This document shows positions 24,881 through 32,077 of a DNA stretch of 32,077 nucleotides, piece by piece. The notes beneath the pieces were generated by a model. The model saw nothing but the letters and a program-made list of their open reading frames with translations. It ran no database searches and was not told where the DNA came from. The stretch covers positions 1 to 32,077 of the forward strand of contig JAKLKA010000081.1 in NCBI GenBank assembly GCA_023150915.1, written 5' to 3'. Position 1 is the stretch's first letter. Each line of letters begins with the position of its first letter. The DNA is from Polyangiaceae bacterium (GTDB lineage Bacteria > Myxococcota_A > Polyangia > Polyangiales > Polyangiaceae). A program made the position numbers and the translations under genes.

Positions 24881-26989
24881 GTGCTCGCACAGATCAACCC
24901 CCTCACCTTCGTCTACGGCGCCTTCGCGGCGATGTTCCTGGCCCTGGGCTGGGTCAAGCGTGCGCACCGCGTCTCGCTCTGGCTGGCGGCCGGGCTGGCG
25001 GCCTCTGGCGCCGCTTCGGCCTACTTCCACGCGTTCTGGCCGATGGTGATGTTCGGCATCTTGGCGCTGTGGAGCGGCTTCGTGGCCGTCGAGTGGATCG
25101 ACGTGCCCTGGCGCTTGCGAGCCGGCCTGGTGTTCACCCTGGTGACCACCGGGTTCTTCGTGCTGTGGCCCTCGCTCGAGCGGCTTTCGGGCGGGAAGTT
25201 GCCTTGCCCCAGCTATGTGGAGCAGCACAACAAGTTCCGGCTGGTGGCCGGCCTGGATCTGCGCGGCGGCCTGCGCCTGGTCTACACCGTGGACGTGGAC
25301 GAGGCCGTCAAGGACAAGCGCGACCGCTATTACGAGCAGATGCGGGCCGAGCTGGCCAAGGTCTACGGCCTGCACACCGGGGACGAGCTGCCGAGCGAAG
25401 AGGCGCTGGTCAAGCTGCGCGACAAGGTCGCCATCGAGGCGCCGCGCAAACCGGCCAACGAGATCCGCTTCGACGTGAAGGACGACCCGAGCAAGATCGA
25501 CGAGCGCTTCTTGGAGCGGTTCCGCGCCGACCTCACCTACACCCAGAGCCCGGACAAGAAGAAGTGGGTGTTCCGGGTGCGCGAGATCGCCGAGAGCGGC
25601 ATTCGCGACCGCGCCGTGGCTCAGGCCAAGGACATCATCTTGCGCCGCGTCGACGACCTGGGCTTGCGTGAAGCCAGCGTCTCGACCCGTAACGAGGACA
25701 TCATCGTCGAGGTCCCGGGCGAAGACGAAGCCAGCTTCGCCACCATCCGTGACATCATCAGCCAGACCGCACGCCTCGAGTTCAAGCTGCTCGACGACGA
25801 GACGGACTACCTGGGCGAGGTGGCCAAGGCGGCCACCAAAGAGAGCCTGCCCGAGGGTCTCGAGTTCGCCCGCGAGGTGGCTCCGGTCGGTCTGGACGAG
25901 AACGGCGACCAGAAGAACAAGCAGATCACCTACGCCTATCTGAAGAAGAAGCCGGAAGAGAAGATCAAGGACGCGCTCACGCGCTTCAAGGAGTGGGCGG
26001 CGACGCTGACCCCCCCGCAAGACCGCGAGCTCGGCTTCGAGGTCGTGTACGAGACCAACCCCGAGACGCTCAAGCAGAGCGAGGCGGGCTGGCGCACGTA
26101 CCTGCTCAAGTCCCGCGCCGAGATCACCGGCGCCCAGGTCACCGAGGCGCAGGCCCAGCCCGACCAGCAGGGCGGCCGCAGCGTGGGCGGCTGGCACGTG
26201 GCCCTGACCTTCACCGAGTCGGGCGGCAAGGCCTTCGAGCGCATCACCGGCGCCAACGTGAAGAAGCGCTTCGCCATCATGCTCGATGGCCGGGTCGAGA
26301 GCACCCCGGTGATCTTGAACCGCATCGCCGGCGGGCACGCGCAGATCACCATGGGCGCGCAGGACCCGGACATTCAGCTGCGCGACGCCCGCAAGCTGGA
26401 GCTGGTGCTGCGCTCGGGCGCGCTGCCCGCACCCATCTCACCCTCGAACGAGCAGCGCATTGGTCCCTCGCTGGGCAAAGAGGCCATCGGGCTCGCGGTG
26501 CGTGGCTCGGGCATCGGCGCCGGGCTGGTGCTGCTGTTCATGTTCATCTACTACAAGCGCGGCGGCCTGATCGCCGACGTCGCGGTGGCGTTCAACGTCT
26601 TCTTGCAGCTGGCCACGCTGGCCACCTTCGGAGCCTCGATGACCTTGCCCGGCATCGCCGGCATCGCGCTGACGGTCGGCATGGGCGTGGACGCCAACGT
26701 GCTGATCAACGAGCGCATACGCGAAGAGCAGCGCGCGGGGAAGAGCGCGCGGGCAGCGATAGAAATTGGCTTCAACCGTGCGCTCTCGGCCATCGTGGAC
26801 GGCAACTTGACCACTCTCATCTCGGGCATCGTCCTGGCGCAGTACGGGTCCGGGCCGATCAAGGGCTTCGCGGTCACGCTGACGGTCGGCGTGCTGATCA
26901 ACTTGTTCACAGCGGTGGTCGTGAGCCGCGTGTTCTTCGAGCTCTGGGCGCGCGGCTTCGGGCGCAAGACCCACTTGGACATCGGGTGA
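24881..26989 (+). CDS. secD: protein translocase subunit SecD, N-terminally extended
   Basis: SecD works with SecF and the proton motive force to pull proteins through SecYEG on the periplasmic side. 702 residues. The family motif GLDLRGG is at 124-130, about 80 residues further in than in E. coli, because three extra hydrophobic segments (about 8-24, 31-50, 53-72) precede the usual TM1 (about 79-97). The large periplasmic P1 domain (130-520, including FTESGGKAFERIT) and the C-terminal five TM helices follow (LPGIAGIALTVGMGVDANV, RALSAIVDGNLTTLI). The gene starts with GTG 24881. secF begins 4 nt after the stop. Confidence 0.97.
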   Translation: MLAQINPLTFVYGAFAAMFLALGWVKRAHRVSLWLAAGLAASGAASAYFHAFWPMVMFGILALWSGFVAVEWIDVPWRLRAGLVFTLVTTGFFVLWPSLERLSGGKLPCPSYVEQHNKFRLVAGLDLRGGLRLVYTVDVDEAVKDKRDRYYEQMRAELAKVYGLHTGDELPSEEALVKLRDKVAIEAPRKPANEIRFDVKDDPSKIDERFLERFRADLTYTQSPDKKKWVFRVREIAESGIRDRAVAQAKDIILRRVDDLGLREASVSTRNEDIIVEVPGEDEASFATIRDIISQTARLEFKLLDDETDYLGEVAKAATKESLPEGLEFAREVAPVGLDENGDQKNKQITYAYLKKKPEEKIKDALTRFKEWAATLTPPQDRELGFEVVYETNPETLKQSEAGWRTYLLKSRAEITGAQVTEAQAQPDQQGGRSVGGWHVALTFTESGGKAFERITGANVKKRFAIMLDGRVESTPVILNRIAGGHAQITMGAQDPDIQLRDARKLELVLRSGALPAPISPSNEQRIGPSLGKEAIGLAVRGSGIGAGLVLLFMFIYYKRGGLIADVAVAFNVFLQLATLATFGASMTLPGIAGIALTVGMGVDANVLINERIREEQRAGKSARAAIEIGFNRALSAIVDGNLTTLISGIVLAQYGSGPIKGFAVTLTVGVLINLFTAVVVSRVFFELWARGFGRKTHLDIG

Positions 26990-26993
26990 CGCC

Positions 26994-28220
26994 ATGAATC
27001 TGATTCCGCTAGGCCGTCTGTACGACTTCATGGGCGCGCGCCGCCTGTTCATGGCCATCTCGCTCGCCGCCTTCTTCGCGGCGCTGGTGGGCCTGTTTGC
27101 GCCGGGGCTGGGCCTCAAGCTCGGCACCGACTTCAAGGGCGGCACCGAGGTCGAGGTCGCGTTCACCGGCAAGGTGTCTTCGACCGAGGTCGAGAACGCC
27201 GTGAAGGCCTCGGGCTTCTCCCATCCGGACGTGATCCGGGTCGACGACGCGAACAACGCCAGCCACTACATCGTCCGCGTCCAAGAGGTGAGCACGATCT
27301 CGCCCGAGAAGCAGGCCGAGGTCGAGAAGAGCCTGTGCGTGGGCGAGGGGCAGCCCGCCGACTGCACGCCGAACCGCACCGCCACCGAGGTGAAGTTCAG
27401 CCCCGGCGGCGACAAGATCACGGTGCGCTTCCGCGACGCGCCCGACATGGCGTTCATCAAAGAGCGGATCGCCGGCGTGGGCGGGCTGATGCTCCGGCCC
27501 GGCGCCAACAACCCCTCTTTGCAGAGCGAGCGCGACAACAAGGTCGAGATTCAGCTGATGAGCAAGGGCGACCAGCTGATGGCCGGCCTGCGCGACAAGC
27601 TGGGCGCCGACAAGGTGCCGGCCGAGCCGCTGCGCTCGGAGTGGATCGGGCCGAAAGCCGGTGCTCAGCTCCGCGACGCCGCGCTGAAGGCGGTCTTGAT
27701 CTCGATCGTGTTCATCATGGCGTACATCGCCTTCCGCTTCGACCTGCGCTTCGCCCCGGGCGCCGTCTTCGCGCTGGTCCACGACGCGGTCACCGTGCTG
27801 GGCTTCTTGGTGCTGGTGCGGCGCGAGGTGAACCTGACCACGGTCGCCGCCATCTTGACCATCGTCGGCTACTCGATCAACGACACGGTGATCGTCTACG
27901 ACCGCGTGCGCGAGAATCTGGGTCGGCTCAGAGGCAGAACCTTCCGGAGCCTGGTGAACCTGAGCGTATCGGAGATGTTGAACCGCACGTTGCTGGCCAG
28001 CGGCACGACCATCGTCAGCTTGACGGGTCTGTTCGTGTTCGGCACAGGCACCCTCAAGGACTTCGCGCTCACGCTGATCGTGGGCATCACGCTCGGCACG
28101 TACTCGTCGATCTACGTGGCGTTGCCCTTCACCGACTGGCTGGACCACACGTTCTTCGCCAAGGTCGGCAAGGGGAAGAAGATCGGCCAGACGCGCAAGG
28201 CCGAGGCGCCCGCCGTCTGA
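26994..28220 (+). CDS. secF: protein translocase subunit SecF
   Basis: Partner of SecD. 408 residues, compared with about 320 in E. coli; the extra length is in the periplasmic domain between TM1 and TM2 (about 60-220). Features: TM1 (MAISLAAFFAALVGLF), the family motif GTDFKGGTEVEV, then five C-terminal helices with FALVHDAVTVLGFL, TVAAILTIVGYSINDTVIVY and RTLLASGTTIVSL. Start ATG 26994. Its stop is followed 2 nt later by the phosphatase-like gene, which suggests a four-gene operon. Confidence 0.97.
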   Translation: MNLIPLGRLYDFMGARRLFMAISLAAFFAALVGLFAPGLGLKLGTDFKGGTEVEVAFTGKVSSTEVENAVKASGFSHPDVIRVDDANNASHYIVRVQEVSTISPEKQAEVEKSLCVGEGQPADCTPNRTATEVKFSPGGDKITVRFRDAPDMAFIKERIAGVGGLMLRPGANNPSLQSERDNKVEIQLMSKGDQLMAGLRDKLGADKVPAEPLRSEWIGPKAGAQLRDAALKAVLISIVFIMAYIAFRFDLRFAPGAVFALVHDAVTVLGFLVLVRREVNLTTVAAILTIVGYSINDTVIVYDRVRENLGRLRGRTFRSLVNLSVSEMLNRTLLASGTTIVSLTGLFVFGTGTLKDFALTLIVGITLGTYSSIYVALPFTDWLDHTFFAKVGKGKKIGQTRKAEAPAV

Positions 28221-28222
28221 GC

Positions 28223-28840
28223 ATGCTCGGGCGCCCGCTGCTTTCGCTGGCGCTGTGCGCGGGCGTGGCCTGCAGCGCGCCGCCCGAGCCGGCCGCGCCG
28301 GCGCGCTCGTCGCCCACGGCCCAGCCTGCCGGGCGACCGGTGAGCTGGGCCCAGCGCCTCGAGCGACCCGGGCTGCCCAACCTGCACCGCGTGAGCCCGG
28401 TCTACTACCGCGGCGCCCAACCCACCGCCGAGGGCATGGCCGAGCTCCACCGGCTGGGCGTTCGCACCGTGGTCAACTTGCGCGCCGTGCACTCTGACCG
28501 CGACGAGATCGGCGCGCTGCCCCTGGCCTACGAGCACATCAGCGCCAAGGCCTGGCACGGCGAGGACGAAGACGTGATTCGCTTCCTGAAGATCGTCACC
28601 GACCCCGCCCGACAGCCGGTGTTCGTCCACTGCCAGCACGGCGCAGACCGCACCGGAACGATGACCGCCATGTACCGAATCGTCGTTCAGGGGTGGAGCA
28701 AACACGAGGCCATCCGGGAGATGACCCAGGGCGATTTCGGGTTTCACTCGATCTGGAAGAACCTGATCGAATACGTCGAGCAGGTCGACGTGGAGAAGAT
28801 CCGGAAGGCAGCCGGGTTAGCGAAGCCGGCGGGGCGGTAG
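28223..28840 (+). CDS. lipoprotein with dual-specificity/tyrosine phosphatase domain
   Basis: 205 residues. The N-terminus looks like a lipoprotein signal (LLSLALCAGVAC, Cys17), though the -3 Gly is not ideal. A Pro/Ala linker is followed by a compact PTP-like fold: the substrate-recognition entry VYYRGAQPT, LHRLGVRTVVNLR, and the signature loop HCQHGADRTG with nucleophile C137 and R143 (C-x5-R). Such proteins dephosphorylate Tyr/Ser/Thr or phosphoinositide-like substrates; here the predicted location is the periplasm or the outer leaflet. ATG 28223 starts 2 nt after secF, so it is probably cotranscribed with the Sec genes. The substrate is unknown. Confidence 0.85.
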   Translation: MLGRPLLSLALCAGVACSAPPEPAAPARSSPTAQPAGRPVSWAQRLERPGLPNLHRVSPVYYRGAQPTAEGMAELHRLGVRTVVNLRAVHSDRDEIGALPLAYEHISAKAWHGEDEDVIRFLKIVTDPARQPVFVHCQHGADRTGTMTAMYRIVVQGWSKHEAIREMTQGDFGFHSIWKNLIEYVEQVDVEKIRKAAGLAKPAGR

Positions 28841-29067
28841 GTTGACATTCGGCAGCAGGCCGCACGGAGGGCGGTCACTTGCGTACGCGGTTCCTCCGGC
28901 TCGAGGCGCTTCGCGGTCCGGAGAAGGCCATCGTCGCCCGGGCGGGCACCAGCCGCGAGACCGCGCGTTTCCGAGGCCAATCACGTCGGCTTCGGCCAGT
29001 GTTCGCTCCGTCGGCACAAGACGATGACGCGACGTGATGTCGGTGGAACGCGCACCGCTCGATCACG
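28841..29067. other. intergenic region without a convincing gene
   Basis: The short open frames here (such as 28842-29027) have no Shine-Dalgarno and no family-like sequence. A CTCCGG/CCGGAG inverted repeat (28894-28899 and 28918-28923) could be part of a terminator for the upstream Sec operon, but there is no T-run. Confidence 0.4.
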
Positions 29068-29097
29068 TTGACGTTACCGAGGGCCACGCCGTAATGT
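29068..29097 (+). promoter_or_regulatory. predicted promoter of the protease-RCC1 gene
   Basis: TTGACG (29068-29073, five of six), 18-nt spacer, TAATGT (29092-29097). The predicted leader is about 20 nt and contains the strong Shine-Dalgarno GGGGAGG (29110-29116). Confidence 0.4.
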
Positions 29098-29109
29098 GGA
29101 TCCACCTTC

Positions 29110-29116
29110 GGGGAGG
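29110..29116 (+). promoter_or_regulatory. ribosome binding site fixing the start at the repeat tract
   Basis: GGGGAGG, 7 nt before ATG 29124. The later in-frame GTG at 29163 has no such site. This places the 7-bp repeat inside the coding sequence. Confidence 0.75.
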
Positions 29117-29123
29117 TCGGCTC

Positions 29124-32077
29124 ATGCGCACGCAGCACGCAGCACGCAGCACGCAGCATCTCGTGGGGTTGTTCTTCTGCGCGCTTGGGGTCGTGCAGTT
29201 CGCTTGCTCGGATAGTCGCGGTTCCGTGGACCGCGCAGGCGAACCCGTCATCTTCGGGACCGACGATCGGAAGAACCCGATCGATCCCGCGGTGACCCCG
29301 GCAGCGCGGGCCTGGGCGGACGCCGTCGGCGTGATGGCCGGTCCGCCTGGCAGTGTGGCCTCGGGAAAATTCCCAACGGACGCGCTGTGCCTCAAGACTT
29401 CGTCTCCTGATGTCTGCTACCTGAACACGGCCCTTGCGATTAAGGGCCCGGTGTTCATTGCCACCGTGCCACCCCAAACAGGCTACGGCTTGTGCCCGGA
29501 CGAGAAGTTCGCAGAGGAAACGGTGCTCCGCGCGGATAGTTGCACCGTGTTCCGGTTGCCTCAGACCTCCGGGGGAGAGGAGCTCTTCCTCACCGCCGGT
29601 CACTGCCTCAAGGCAACGGGGGCCGCCGGGTCGGAGAAGGGCCGCGAGTGCAAGGACGTCGAGTTCGCCTTTGGATACCAGGTCCGGTCGTTCGGGACGG
29701 AGCATCCGACCGCGGGTCTCCCGTTCGCTCTGCGCCGCAAATGGGACGTCTACAAGTGCAAAGAGGTCGTCTCTCGCGCGCACCCCCTGTCAAACAGCAG
29801 CGGCGACGACTCCGACTTCACGCTCTTCAAGGCCGATCGCGTCGTGCGGGGCCGGCACCTGCTGGATGTGCGCCGCACCAACACGCTGGCGGCCGACCAA
29901 CCGACCACCGTTGCCGGCCACGGAGCGGGCTTCCCGCTGAAGATCACGCCCACCGGCGCAGTCAAGTTCGTGGACGCGTCGGCGAACACCTTCGCCTTCT
30001 CTAGCGACGCCCTTGAAGGGGACAGCGGCGCTCCGGTGATCGATGTCAACTCGGGTCTCGTGACGGGGATTCTGGGCACGGTCCCACAGGAGAACTTCTA
30101 CGTGGACACGGCCGCAAACTGCGCTCGAGTCGCACCGAAGCCGCCATGCAGCGACTCGGCGGGTTGCCCCACAACGGGCTTTGCCACCGCAACGGACATC
30201 ATGGAAATCGGGAACGTGCCGAACCTGCCGGGGACCCCGACGGTATTCGCCGACCTGGACGGTGATGGAGTGCCGGACAAGATCACCTTCGTCGTCAGCT
30301 TCCTGGTATGGGCACTCGACATCAAGTTTTCGTCTGTTGGAAAGACTTGCACGGGATGTCCGATCGCGACGCCCATTCCGGCGTTCGTGCCCCTCGGCCA
30401 GGTCGCCGCCGCGGCATACGTCGGTGACTTCAACGGCGACGGAGCGCACGACATCATCGTCCAACTGCCGGGCTACGCGACGGTCTACCTCGAGGGAGTG
30501 AACCTCACCAAGCTGACCAATCCGCTGGCGGTCTCGCAGGCCTTCTTCGGGATGGACCAGTACGTCGGGACCTTGGTCGGCGACTTCAACTCCGACGGCC
30601 TAGACGACGTTCGTGCGTTCAGCTCGTCGGGCACGCACGCCGACGTGCTCATGGGAACTCCGTCTGCCGACCCGGGGCAGAGTGCCGCCTTCTCCGGAGG
30701 GCTTGCGCCGAGCATCGAAATCCCTGCCGAGTGTGGCAACGACGTCGCCTACATCGTCCCTGGCAACTACAGCTCGATGTTCCCGTCTTTGACGGCGTAC
30801 ACGTCCACGCGCGGGGTCGCCGTCGTTCCCGGTAGCGTCGTTGGCCTCTCGGACCCGACGCTGCTGGTCATCGACTGCCCTGGCGCGACGAAGAAAAACC
30901 AGCTCAAGCTGCTCGATCCGCTCACCGGGCAAGTTCGCAAGACCCTCACCATGACGGGGACGTCCGAATGGCGAGCGCTTGCCTATCGGGCATCGAAGCA
31001 GGATCTGATCGGTCTAAGGAGCCCCAACGATCCGAAAGGGAGCTACGACGTGGTCCGGATAGGGCTTTCGTCGTCCAACTCGCCGACCACCTCGGTCCTG
31101 GCCACGCGCCCCCAAAGCGGGATTGCCACCGGCATCGCATGGGACGACGTCAGCGGCGAGCTCGGCGTGCTCGTGACGAACAGCTGCTTTTCCCCAGGCT
31201 ATCCCTGCAGCGACGATCGCATCGACTACTTCGGCGAGAGCACGCCGGGAGCCTGGTCCTTCAAGTACCTGAGCAATCTCTTTCAGAATGCGTGCTCGGA
31301 AAACTACTCGAAGCCTTCGACGGTCGAACCGTCGGGCTTGATCATGAGCGGGGCCGACGAGTTGGTCGCCTGTAACCGCCGCGGCTTTGGCATCGGCTAC
31401 CGCGACGCTCGATCGAAGCTCGTCTTGAACGAAGTCCCGAGCGTCCCGGTGACGCCGTGGCATACCGCACTGCACCTCCACGACGTCGAGTGTGACCCGA
31501 AGACCTATGCTTCCGTCTTCCAGACGGTCGTGTGGGGTGTATCGCGCAGCGGGCGAGTTCTCCGTGCCTTGCCGGTGACCTCGTCGGACTGCGGGTTCGG
31601 GGGCCAGCCACCGGCAACGGCGAAGTGCGTCGTGAGCGAGAGCGGGGTGTCTCGAGTCGCAGCCGGCGGTTCGAGCACGCTGTTCGTTTCGGACGACGGA
31701 ACTGTGCGTGGCGCCGGCGACAACACACACGGACAGCTCGCCCTGCCGGCAGGGGCGAACGTCGCGGCGGCCACGCCGGTCCCAGCGTATTTCGGGGCGT
31801 CCGACGTGGCTGTTGGGGCCGGTCATTCTCTCGCGCTCTTCGGCGACGGCGTCGTGAAGGCTGCCGGTCACAACTCCACCGGTCAGCTCGGGCGCGACGA
31901 CGTGACCGCGACGGCTGTTCCCGCCCCGGTTGCGGGACTCCCGCCAGTGAGCGCCGTCGCCGCAGGAGATGACTTCTCCCTCGCTCTCGGCGTGGATGGC
32001 AGCGTGTGGGCGTGGGGTGCCAACGACGACGGGCAGTTGGGCGACGGAACGCGGTCCTCGCGCTTCACGCCGGTCAG
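29124..32077 (+). CDS. exported trypsin-like protease with FG-GAP/VCBS and RCC1 repeats, partial
   Basis: Open frame of at least 984 codons with no stop, running off the right edge. N-terminus: basic region plus hydrophobic stretch LVGLFFCALGVVQFAC, either a Sec or a lipoprotein signal (Cys near residue 28, weak lipobox). Residues about 135-330 are a chymotrypsin/trypsin-fold serine protease with the triad visible: H160 (LTAGHC), D231 (DSDFTLFK) and S301 (GDSGAPV). Three FG-GAP/VCBS calcium-type motifs follow: DLDGDGVPD (about 377), GDFNGDGAHD (about 435), GDFNSDGLDD (about 487). From about 842 there are three RCC1 repeats (VAAGGSSTLFV, VAVGAGHSLAL, WGANDDGQLGDGT). Secreted or surface proteolysis is inferred. 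Codon use is less GC-rich than in its neighbours. Confidence 0.9.
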   Translation, partial: MRTQHAARSTQHLVGLFFCALGVVQFACSDSRGSVDRAGEPVIFGTDDRKNPIDPAVTPAARAWADAVGVMAGPPGSVASGKFPTDALCLKTSSPDVCYLNTALAIKGPVFIATVPPQTGYGLCPDEKFAEETVLRADSCTVFRLPQTSGGEELFLTAGHCLKATGAAGSEKGRECKDVEFAFGYQVRSFGTEHPTAGLPFALRRKWDVYKCKEVVSRAHPLSNSSGDDSDFTLFKADRVVRGRHLLDVRRTNTLAADQPTTVAGHGAGFPLKITPTGAVKFVDASANTFAFSSDALEGDSGAPVIDVNSGLVTGILGTVPQENFYVDTAANCARVAPKPPCSDSAGCPTTGFATATDIMEIGNVPNLPGTPTVFADLDGDGVPDKITFVVSFLVWALDIKFSSVGKTCTGCPIATPIPAFVPLGQVAAAAYVGDFNGDGAHDIIVQLPGYATVYLEGVNLTKLTNPLAVSQAFFGMDQYVGTLVGDFNSDGLDDVRAFSSSGTHADVLMGTPSADPGQSAAFSGGLAPSIEIPAECGNDVAYIVPGNYSSMFPSLTAYTSTRGVAVVPGSVVGLSDPTLLVIDCPGATKKNQLKLLDPLTGQVRKTLTMTGTSEWRALAYRASKQDLIGLRSPNDPKGSYDVVRIGLSSSNSPTTSVLATRPQSGIATGIAWDDVSGELGVLVTNSCFSPGYPCSDDRIDYFGESTPGAWSFKYLSNLFQNACSENYSKPSTVEPSGLIMSGADELVACNRRGFGIGYRDARSKLVLNEVPSVPVTPWHTALHLHDVECDPKTYASVFQTVVWGVSRSGRVLRALPVTSSDCGFGGQPPATAKCVVSESGVSRVAAGGSSTLFVSDDGTVRGAGDNTHGQLALPAGANVAAATPVPAYFGASDVAVGAGHSLALFGDGVVKAAGHNSTGQLGRDDVTATAVPAPVAGLPPVSAVAAGDDFSLALGVDGSVWAWGANDDGQLGDGTRSSRFTPV
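29130..29157 (+). repeat. four perfect tandem copies of the heptamer ACGCAGC
   Basis: Copies at 29130-29136, 29137-29143, 29144-29150 and 29151-29157, beginning two codons after the ATG. Seven is not a multiple of three, so gain or loss of one unit shifts the reading frame of the secreted protease. Confidence 0.95.

Noticed and set aside
24434-26338. 634-codon open frame on the minus strand
   Set aside because: Antisense to yajC and secD; composition is that of a complementary frame.
28842-29027. Small gene of 61 codons between the phosphatase and protease genes
   Set aside because: No ribosome binding site, Arg/Pro-rich composition of a non-coding high-GC frame, and no recognisable family.
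29130-29157. Short CRISPR-like tandem array
   Set aside because: The 7-bp units are directly adjacent without spacers, so it is a simple tandem repeat.

Overview
The window is a high-GC stretch from a Gram-negative bacterium, most likely a myxobacterium (Myxococcota, probably Polyangia). Supporting signs are strong G/C preference at third codon positions, lipid A genes (lpxD, lpxA), a membrane-anchored Ser/Thr kinase with the HRDMSPPN catalytic loop common in myxobacteria, and many lipoproteins with Gly/Ser/Asp or Ala/Pro low-complexity linkers. Most of it is chromosomal housekeeping DNA with islands of poorly characterised envelope genes. The assignment comes from gene content only; no search was run.

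Left part (1-5954): a partial receiver-domain response regulator on the minus strand diverges from a plus-strand series hrcA, a protein with two cNMP-binding domains, skp/ompH, lpxD, fabZ and lpxA. The last four are a compact lipid A/outer-membrane block with short or negative spacing. A long TPR protein (minus) converges on lpxA and diverges from tldD. tldD is followed, with overlaps, by an OmpR-type regulator whose receiver lacks the phospho-acceptor, then pdxA, then a solitary N6-adenine DNA methylase-like gene and an amidohydrolase-fold gene.

Middle part (14813-19655): three overlapping envelope genes encode a VHL-beta-like lipoprotein, a six-cysteine lipoprotein and a 418-residue exported protein. 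They are followed on the minus strand by a propeller-like lipoprotein, tRNA-Ala(GGC) and a small membrane protein. A cytoplasmic PhnD-like protein follows on the plus strand.

Right part (19793-28840): a Ser/Thr kinase converges on infC. infC, thrS and tRNA-Val(GAC) form one minus-strand unit behind a good promoter. Divergent from it is yajC-secD-secF, the Sec translocon accessory complex, followed 2 nt later by a lipoprotein with a protein tyrosine phosphatase signature.

Right edge (29124-32077, open at the edge): a large exported protein not interrupted by any stop joins a trypsin-like protease domain, FG-GAP/VCBS calcium-type repeats and RCC1 repeats. Its signal-peptide region contains four perfect copies of a 7-bp repeat directly after the start codon, a configuration expected of a phase-variable gene. 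Together with the VHL-beta-like lipoprotein operon, this is the most novel-looking content.
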